A DNA stretch of 12,432 bases from NCBI GenBank assembly GCA_023853785.1, contig JAJIRX010000020.1, forward strand, positions 1 through 12,432, written 5' to 3'. Positions 6,926 to 12,432 of this stretch are shown piece by piece. The notes beneath the pieces were generated by a model. The model was not told where the DNA came from and ran no database searches. It saw only the letters and a list, made by a program, of their open reading frames with translations. Both the position numbers and the translations under genes were made by a program. How positions within the stretch are numbered: position 1 is the first letter of the stretch; every line of letters starts with the position of its first letter. The DNA is from Psilocybe azurescens (lineage: Eukaryota; Basidiomycota; Agaricomycetes; Agaricales; Agrocybaceae).

Positions 6926-6936
6926 AAGAACTAGCT
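6926..6936 (+). other. Primer-binding site, self-priming type
   Basis: AAGAACTAGCT, one base after the LTR end, is the exact reverse complement of AGCTAGTTCTT at 6809-6819. The match is exactly 11 nt and breaks on both sides, the length known for Tf1 of fission yeast, where the folded mRNA 5' end primes minus-strand synthesis. No TGG trinucleotide, the mark of a tRNA 3'-end primer site, follows the LTR. Confidence 0.8.
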
Positions 6937-6981
6937 CATCTACTAATCTCGCCCCCGCTCCCCAGCAGACGAGACCTCTGA

Positions 6982-8126
6982 AACCCGAAACAAAACACGG
7001 CACCACCGAAAAGCGGAATTCCCACCACCGACAGCTCAGAAGAAGGAACCCCGACACAAAATTGGCAGACACCGAACCCATCCAGACAAAGCTCTGAAGA
7101 TATCAACCTAGGCAACGAAGACCTATTGAACTCACTATACGGCTTATTATCAACCCTGGAGATAGACCAAGAAGAACAACAAGACACAGACATGGTCGAA
7201 ACAAACGGAAAGAAAGAAATCTTGATCAACAAACCCGTTGTATTTGATGGAGACCAAACAAAGTCCAAGTCTTTTATACAAGACTGCTATCTTTACATGG
7301 ACATAAATGAAGACATCTATAACACCGACAAGAAGAAAATCGCCTTCATCTTATCATTCTGCATGGAAGGAGGAGTGAAACTATGGAAAGAACAGTACTT
7401 AACCTCAAGGACAAGAGGAATCAGTCCCAATCAAACCATCGAATGGGACACCCTCAGCACATTCTCAAAAAATTCCATGACACATTCACCCCGGTGGACA
7501 AAACCAGATCAGCCATGAACGACATAAAACGACTTAGGCAAAAACCCAACGAAGAGTGGAAGACATCATCAACAAGTTCAAATTGTTGGTAGGACAAGCC
7601 AATCTAGGAACAGAAATGGAATCAGACCACACCCACCTCATTGGATTATTCCAAAATGCATCACACCTCAGCTTGCCAACAGGATCCTGTACTCTGAAGA
7701 CCTTCCAAGGACAATCCAAGGCTGGTACAAAAAAGCAACAACATTTGACACCAACTATAGACTGGCCAAGGTCTTTAGAGAAGAACCAGAAGAACGTAGG
7801 AGGGCGCCACGATGGAACAACTTCCCAAGAAACAACAGGAACTACGACCCAAACAGGATGGATGTAAGCACCATGACAGCCGAAGAACGAGCTGAATTAA
7901 TCAGGAAAGGCACCTGTTTCAGGTGCAAACAACAAGGACATCTATCCAGAGATTGCCCACAGAAAGGACCAACAAACCAGAACAGAACCCAAGGACAACC
8001 CAGCAAGAAGTGGACCCCAAAGGAACTCCATGCCCATATCAGGAGCCTGAACAAGGACAAAAAGACAAACTCGCAGACCTCATGGTTAAAACAGGATTTG
8101 AAGAGAAAGAAGAAAAGGATTTTTAA
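6982..8126 (+). pseudogene. gag: Gag (capsid/nucleocapsid), frameshifted
   Basis: Gag forms the virus-like particle and packages the element RNA. The reading passes through frames broken near 7465, 7553, 7662 and 8062, each consistent with loss of one base. The frame is open from 6982, but its first ATG is at 7192, so the original start is lost or altered. Order: acidic N-terminus, a helical capsid-like region with KPVVFDGD and later a DTFTPVDK block (about 7230-7760), a basic Arg/Asn-rich linker, then a CCHC zinc knuckle CX2CX4HX4C (CFRCKQQGHLSRDC, 7915-7956) for nucleic-acid binding. It ends at TAA 8124-8126 after a Glu/Lys-rich tail. The zinc knuckle itself is intact. Confidence 0.9.
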
Positions 8127-8143
8127 AGTGGAGAAACAGGACG

Positions 8144-8690
8144 ATGTCTGTCTCTCCTTATCTGAAGATACAATCTGTACTTATGGCAACAATCGAGAAT
8201 AAAACTATGCTTTTACCAGTTTCATTCCCCACCAAGAAACAGAATGGCTCACAAATCGTCGAAACCTCTGTGCTCTTAGACTCAGGAGCAGGAGGGAAAT
8301 TCATTGACCAGAACTATGCACAAAAACTTGGACTCAGAACCCAACCCTTGAAAAACTGATCTGGGTTTATAACGTAGACGGAACCCCAAACAAGAAAGGA
8401 ACCATCTCATTATTTGTAGACCTGGACCTAAAGGTTGGAAACCGGAACCATCAGGAACAATTACTGGTCTCTGGGCTAGAAAACAGAAAATTATTTTAGG
8501 ATTCCCTTGGCTACAGGAAAAGAATCCAGGAATCAACTGGCAGAACGGACAGATAACTTGGAAACCACGTCAAGGGCCTACGATAAATCAAACCACCATT
8601 GAAGAAGAAACGGACAAACAAACGCCAACAATCGAGACTACCCACCCATTGGAGGGAATTCGAATCGTTAGTCATCTGATATATCGGGGA
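8144..8690 (+). pseudogene. pol: Pol: aspartic protease and linker, frameshifted
   Basis: The pepsin-like retroviral protease cleaves Gag and Pol. The active-site motif is visible as LLDSGAGGKFID (about 8273-8308), with Asp-Ser-Gly instead of the common Asp-Thr-Gly. The frame carries a second hallmark of the family downstream, ILGFPWLQEKNPGINW (about 8494-8541), which marks the protease end/linker in Ty3/Gypsy Pol. Breaks near 8352 and 8490 fit loss of an A from A-runs, and another lies near 8690. The frame lies -1 to the end of gag and is open back past the gag stop. ATG 8144 is the first in-frame ATG; the true mode of pol expression is uncertain. Confidence 0.85.
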
Positions 8691-9770
8691 TGCAAACGAA
8701 GACAAAATAAAAGAAACTTGGCTTAACACCAAAATAACGACCTCACAGATGCTGGCCCAACAATATGAACCAGAGAAACCAACAAGACCTCTCCAAGAAA
8801 TCGTTCCCCCAGAATATCAATCATATATGGACCTTTTCAATAAACAAGCGGCAGACCGATTCCCGGAACCAAGACCATGGGACCATAAAATTGAGTTAAA
8901 AGAAGGATTCATACCAAAGAAATTCAAGGCATACAATATCAGACCGGCAGAACAAACAGAACTGGACACCTGGACAAAGGAACAATTGGACAAAGGATAC
9001 ATTCGACTCTCGGAATCACCTATGGCATCTCCCCTTCTTTGTATCAAAGAAAGATGGAAAGCTTAGACCTTGTCAAGACTACAGGTATCTGAATGACTGG
9101 ACAATCAAGAACGCTTACCCACTACCACGGATTATGGAACTTATGGACAAATTGAAAGGCACAAAATTCTTCACCAAACTAGATATCTGATGGGGCTACA
9201 ACAACATCAGGATAAAAGAAGGTGATCAATGGAAAGCAGCATTCAAAACCAACCAAGGACTTTTTGAACCAACTGTAATGTTCTTTGGCATGTGCAATTC
9301 CCCAGCAACCTTCCAATCCATGATGGACTCAATCTTCAAGACATGATATCACAATGCTTTGTAATCATCTATATGGACGACATTCTAGTCTTTGTGAAAG
9401 ATCGAGGGGAATTTGAAAAATACACCAAAATGGTTCTACAACGACTCCAAGAAAATGATCTCTATCTCAAACTGGAAAAAATGCTCTTTTGCTCAAGGAA
9501 AAGTGGAATATCTCGGAATGATTGTTGAAGCAGGAAAAATCTCTATGGATCCAACAAAACTCAAAGGAATTCAAGACTGGCCAGCACCTACTACTCTCAA
9601 ACAAGTCCAATCATTCCTGGGCTTTGGGAACTTCTACCGAAAATTCATCCAGAAATTCTCTGAAGTAGCTCGACCTCTAAATGAACTCCTGAAGAAAGAC
9701 AAAGGATTTCTATGGAATGACACAAATCAAGCTGCCTTTGATGAACTGAAGAAACGATTTCACGGAAGAA
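8691..9770 (+). pseudogene. pol: Pol: reverse transcriptase, frameshifted and with a stop
   Basis: RNA-dependent DNA polymerase that makes the element cDNA. Seen in order: an N-terminal finger region (PPEYQSYMDLF, then DHKIELKEG); [17 protein letters not shown] near 9040-9092; KLD at about 9176-9184, giving the first catalytic Asp; F.T..GLFE with SPATFQ; then YMDD (9370-9381), the two catalytic Asp residues; and EYLGMIV plus the connection region with FLGFGNFYRKFI. A TGA at 9188-9190 replaces a codon right after the first catalytic Asp, where the family usually has Arg, so CGA to TGA is likely. Frameshifts lie near 9040, 9340, 9485 and 9745. Confidence 0.92.
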
Positions 9771-10172
9771 CCGGTACTCTTGATGCCTGACCCCGCCAAA
9801 CTATTTCAAATCGAATCTGACGCTTCAAAATATGCCTCCGGAGCAGTCCTTACTCAACTGGATGGAAATGGCAAAAGACACCCATGCGCATTTATATCAA
9901 GAACGTTCTCTCCAACTGAAAGAAACTACGAAATCTATGACAGGGAATTACTGGGAATAATCAGATCATTACAGGAATGGAGACACTACATCCAAGGATC
10001 AGAACACATGACTACGGTATATTCAGATCACAAGAATTTGACATATTTCAGATCGCCCAAAATCTGAACCGACGACAGGCACACTGGTCTCTGTATGTCT
10101 CAGAATTCAATCTGAAGTTGGTACATCTACCTGGAAACAAAATGATTCAATCTGATACCCTTTCAAGACGCC
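9771..10172 (+). pseudogene. pol: Pol: RNase H domain, frameshifted
   Basis: Degrades the RNA strand of the RNA:DNA hybrid during reverse transcription. The acidic residues are visible: Asp in IESDAS (9819-9821), Glu in IYDREL (9945-9947) and Asp in VYSDHKN (10026-10028). The text [17 protein letters not shown] is typical of Ty3/Gypsy RNase H. One frameshift near 10060 falls within the domain, in a C-run. The following [17 protein letters not shown] and DTLSRRP blocks are the usual end of the domain and the tether to integrase. Confidence 0.9.
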
Positions 10173-11565
10173 CGATTTCACCCCAGAAGAAGACCACGAC
10201 AATGAAAACATCACCTTACTTCCAGAAAAGCTTTTCATCGACTTAATCAACGCCGAGTTACAGGAAAGAATTGCCAATGCAAACGGAACTGGTGACCACA
10301 ACGCAGCAGAAGCAATGAAAACCCTATTAGAAGGAGGACCACCAAATGCACAACACAACCTCAGAGAATGGAAAACAGAGATCGTGAATGGCAAAACTAT
10401 CTTATACTACCAAGGACGAGCCTACATTCCAAAAGATCAAACCCTACGGAAAGACATAGTCAAATCATATCACGACCCTATCTCAGCTGGACACCCTGGA
10501 GAATTAGAAACATTCAATTCAGTAAAACAACACTACTGGTGGCCTGGATTATGATCATTTGTCAAGCAATACGTGAAAAGGATGTGCTGCCTGCCAACAG
10601 TTCAAAATAAATTGACATCCCTCTAACCCATCATTCATACCGATACCTGGACCAAAGTCAGCCCAACCCTTGCAGACAGTGCTATGGACTTCCTTACAGA
10701 CCTTCCACCGATCCTGGACAAGCAAGGAGAAGTTGAACTTGATGTGATTCTAAGCATCACTGATCACGGGAACACAAAAGGACTTATCCTTATTCCATGC
10801 CGAATGAAAGGACTGGATGCTGAAAAGACTGGCAAACTCTTACTGGACAATCTCTACAAAAGGTTTGGACTACCAGACAGCCTCACATCAGATCAAGACC
10901 CCAGATTTGCTGCTGAATCATTCAAAGAGCTAATGAAACTCCTTGGAGTAAAATCGAAATTTTCAACTGCTTATCACCCTCAAACGGACGGAGCAACAGA
11001 ACGATATAACCAAGAGATCGAAGCCTATCTATCCATATACTGCTCGTCTAACCCAGAAGACTGGCACGAACAACTTGGGACCCTCAAATTCACTCACAAT
11101 AACCGAAGACATGCGGACAGACAGAGAACACCATTCAAATTAATTCTTGGATACTCCCCCATCGCGAATTCCCACTGCATTTGAACACACCAAGTTTCCT
11201 TCAGTAGAAGAAAGACTGAAGTATCTTCAAAAGGATCGAGAAGAAGCCCTAGCAGCCCATGAACTAGCCTGGACAAGGATGGCTGAAAGGAAAACTCAAA
11301 CTTCACACCATTCATCCAAGGACAAAGAGTTTGGCTAGAAGCGACAAATTTACAGACAAATTATCACAAGAAAATGGCACCAAAACGAGAAGGACCCTTC
11401 AAGATCAAAGAAGTCTTAGGACCCCTAACTTATCGACTGGAACTCCCCAAAGGATGGCTCATTCACGATGTATTCCATGCAACACTTCTTAATCCATACC
11501 ACGAGACTGAAACACATGGACCCAATTTCATTCGACCGCCACCAGAGATATTAAACCAAGAAGAA
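10173..11565 (+). pseudogene. pol: Pol: integrase, frameshifted and with stops
   Basis: Integrase inserts the cDNA. The zinc-binding HHCC domain shows His at 10471-10473 and 10492-10494 and the Cys pair at 10583-10585 and 10592-10594 (KGCAACQQFK). The catalytic core shows Asp 10687-10689, Asp 10891-10893 (TSDQDPRF) and Glu 10999-11001 (QTDGATERY), with exactly 35 residues between the last two (DD35E). A GPF module (GPF at 11392-11400, then LTYRLELPKGW and DVFHATLLNPY) follows. Stops: TGA 10552-10554 in place of an expected Trp-type codon, and TGA 10613-10615. Frameshifts lie near 10578, 10670, 11167 and 11293. All catalytic residues survive. Confidence 0.92.
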
Positions 11566-11735
11566 CATTGGGAAATAGAGACGATTCTCAAACATCAAAA
11601 AGAGGAAGAGGATACCAATACTACATCAAATGGAAGGACTATCTGATCACCAAAGCAATGTGGGAACCGGCTTTGGTCTTTGAAGAAACCGGTAACAAAA
11701 TCTTACAGACTTACCGAACACGTCACAAGCTGTAA
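11566..11735 (+). pseudogene. pol: Pol C-terminus: chromodomain, frameshifted
   Basis: The segment reads HWEIETILKHQK up to about 11602 and, after one lost base in an A-run, RGRGYQYYIKWKDY and MWEPALVFEE, ending at TAA 11733-11735. This is the WE(I/V)E.IL ... Y.(V/I)KWK.Y ... WEP pattern of retrotransposon chromodomains, which in chromoviruses steer integration to marked chromatin. Aromatic residues occur at the three usual histone-cage places (the leading Trp, the Trp of KWK and the Tyr of KDY), so binding to methylated histone is plausible; that is inference. Confidence 0.88.
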
Positions 11736-12086
11736 AAAGACCACCATCTTCCTCACTCGACAATCAATCAACATGCTCTCCTTTCCTCTATCAAACGCTG
11801 TCAAGTCCACTCTTCCCCAAAACACTCACGAACCTATTTTCCTCACAACAAAAATACCAAAATCCCAAGAAGATCGACAACAAATGCTTGAAGAACTCGG
11901 AGATAGCGCTCATAATGTCTCGTAGAAGTGGAGAAACAAGCACGCAATGAACTCAAGGCAAGATGCGCAGCAATGGCGCATGACCAAAATCTAGAGTATC
12001 AACTGCAGATTTCCCAGCTCAAGGAAAACTTAGACCCGGACTGGCAACAAAGGCTATAAGAAAGGTCAAGCTCACTACACTTCTAG
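11736..12086 (+). pseudogene. Coding-like segment downstream of pol, unknown helical protein
   Basis: After the pol stop, a frame open to TAG 11923-11925 carries a Ser/Pro/Thr-rich stretch and then EDRQQMLEELGDSAHNVS. A frame shifted by one base continues EVEKQARNEL and LEYQLQISQLKENLDPDW to TAA 12057-12059, with a further TAG at 12084-12086. The composition (Glu, Gln, Lys, Leu with heptad-like spacing) suggests amphipathic helix or coiled coil. I do not recognise the family. It could be the start of an extra ORF of the element or of another gene next to it. Confidence 0.45.
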
Positions 12087-12432
12087 GCAACAAACATTGA
12101 TATCCAACAATGTCTCATTCCACTGCTCGTGCCTCATCTGTTCCCAATCTACTACTACATTGTCTCAACTTTTAATACTCTCTCCGTCTACGAACTACTT
12201 GAAATCTTGAAAATGCCGAAAACCGATACGACGTCGAAGCCCTTTGCCCCCTTTATCGAACAAGAACTTGAATTCTTCAACTATTTATCTGGCGAAATAC
12301 GAATCATCGAGGCGGACATCGCAGTCAAACAGGCAAGAGTCCGAGTCCACCACAAAGCCGCCACCGACTCCCACAAACATCTTCAACTCAAGGGTTTCGA
12401 ACGAGCCATCAAACACATGCTCATCAAACACC
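12087..12432 (+). CDS. Open frame running off the window, unknown helical protein (partial)
   Basis: The frame is open from 12087 to the last base. It is in register with the preceding segment, whose two stops lie just upstream. The first ATG is at 12213-12215 (MPKTDTTSK). The part after this ATG is charged and predicted helical by eye: FIEQELEFFNYLSGEIR, then IIEADIAVKQARVRVHH and LKGFERAIKHML. It has no intron signals I can trust and no recognised motif. The region from about 12180 is richer in G and C than the left half of the window and keeps its frame for at least 73 codons after the ATG, unlike gag-pol, which breaks on average about every 260 bases. It may be an additional ORF of the retrotransposon before its 3' LTR. 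Confidence 0.45.

Larger units (their letters stand above)
6409..12432 (+). mobile_element. Ty3/Gypsy chromovirus, 5' LTR plus broken gag-pol (3' end missing)
   Basis: Order seen: 5' LTR, PBS, Gag with zinc knuckle, aspartic protease, reverse transcriptase with YMDD, RNase H, integrase (HHCC, DD35E, GPF module), chromodomain, then further coding-like sequence to the window end. RT before integrase defines Ty3/Gypsy (Metaviridae), and the C-terminal chromodomain places it among chromoviruses. The LTR-derived 11-nt PBS indicates Tf1/sushi-like self-priming. About 18 single-base frameshifts and three in-frame stops disrupt gag-pol, so the copy as read cannot make its polyprotein. It may still be mobilised in trans if its LTRs and packaging signals work. 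Confidence 0.95.

Noticed and set aside
6925..6945. tRNA-type primer-binding site
   Set aside because: No TGG directly after the LTR; the LTR-derived 11-mer explains the site better.
8120..8130. Classical -1 slippery heptamer at the gag/pol junction
   Set aside because: TTTAAAG occurs, but its phase does not match the gag frame, and upstream indels make phase unreliable.
7534..11315. Minus-strand frames opposite gag-pol
   Set aside because: Shadows of the gag-pol coding strand; no independent motif.
1..12432. CRISPR array, prokaryotic operon or defence system
   Set aside because: No regular direct repeats with unique spacers, and no ribosome-binding sites or bacterial gene spacing; the LTR chromovirus points to a eukaryote.

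Overview
The window looks like repeat-rich, gene-poor nuclear DNA of a fungus. A basidiomycete is my best guess, an inference from the type of retrotransposon it carries: a Ty3/Gypsy chromovirus with gag, protease, RT, RNase H, integrase and a C-terminal chromodomain, and an apparent Tf1-like self-primer. I find no intact host gene, no tRNA or rRNA gene and no CRISPR array.

Left part (1-6408): AT-rich non-coding DNA. It starts with a perfect 26-bp inverted repeat (1-84). A degenerate 22-bp minisatellite (733-839) follows. Next is a minus-strand solo LTR (1613-2032) with a perfect 5-bp target duplication, GGTGC. A diverged direct repeat (about 2290-2665 and 2940-3437) is interrupted in its second copy by a GC-richer block. 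Then come a dense cluster of TGGAGTCCA-type palindromes (4238-4541), a stretch rich in GATC motifs (5268-5819), and a short direct repeat (6251-6290 and 6367-6408) whose second copy is broken by the large element.

Right part (6409-12432): the 5' portion of a plus-strand chromovirus. A 516-bp 5' LTR (6409-6924) is followed after one base by an 11-nt primer-binding site (6926-6936). This site is the exact reverse complement of an LTR segment (6809-6819) lying just where transcription should start, 33 bp downstream of the start of a TATA box. The gag and pol frames follow in canonical order but are broken by about 18 single-base frameshifts and three in-frame stops, so the copy is dead as read. 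Downstream of the chromodomain stop (11735) lies at least 700 bp of further, partly open, helix-rich coding sequence running off the window. The 3' LTR is not included.

The solo LTR and the full 5' LTR belong to one family. They share the LTR ends, a conserved U3 palindrome, the TATA spacing, the self-primer and the U5. Their U3 interiors differ: the solo copy carries eight perfect TGAGTCA (Gcn4/AP-1-type) sites, while the full copy has none and instead carries a duplicated LTR head and CATCATAT repeats. This U3 exchange, the self-priming signal and the extra 3' ORF are the most interesting points.
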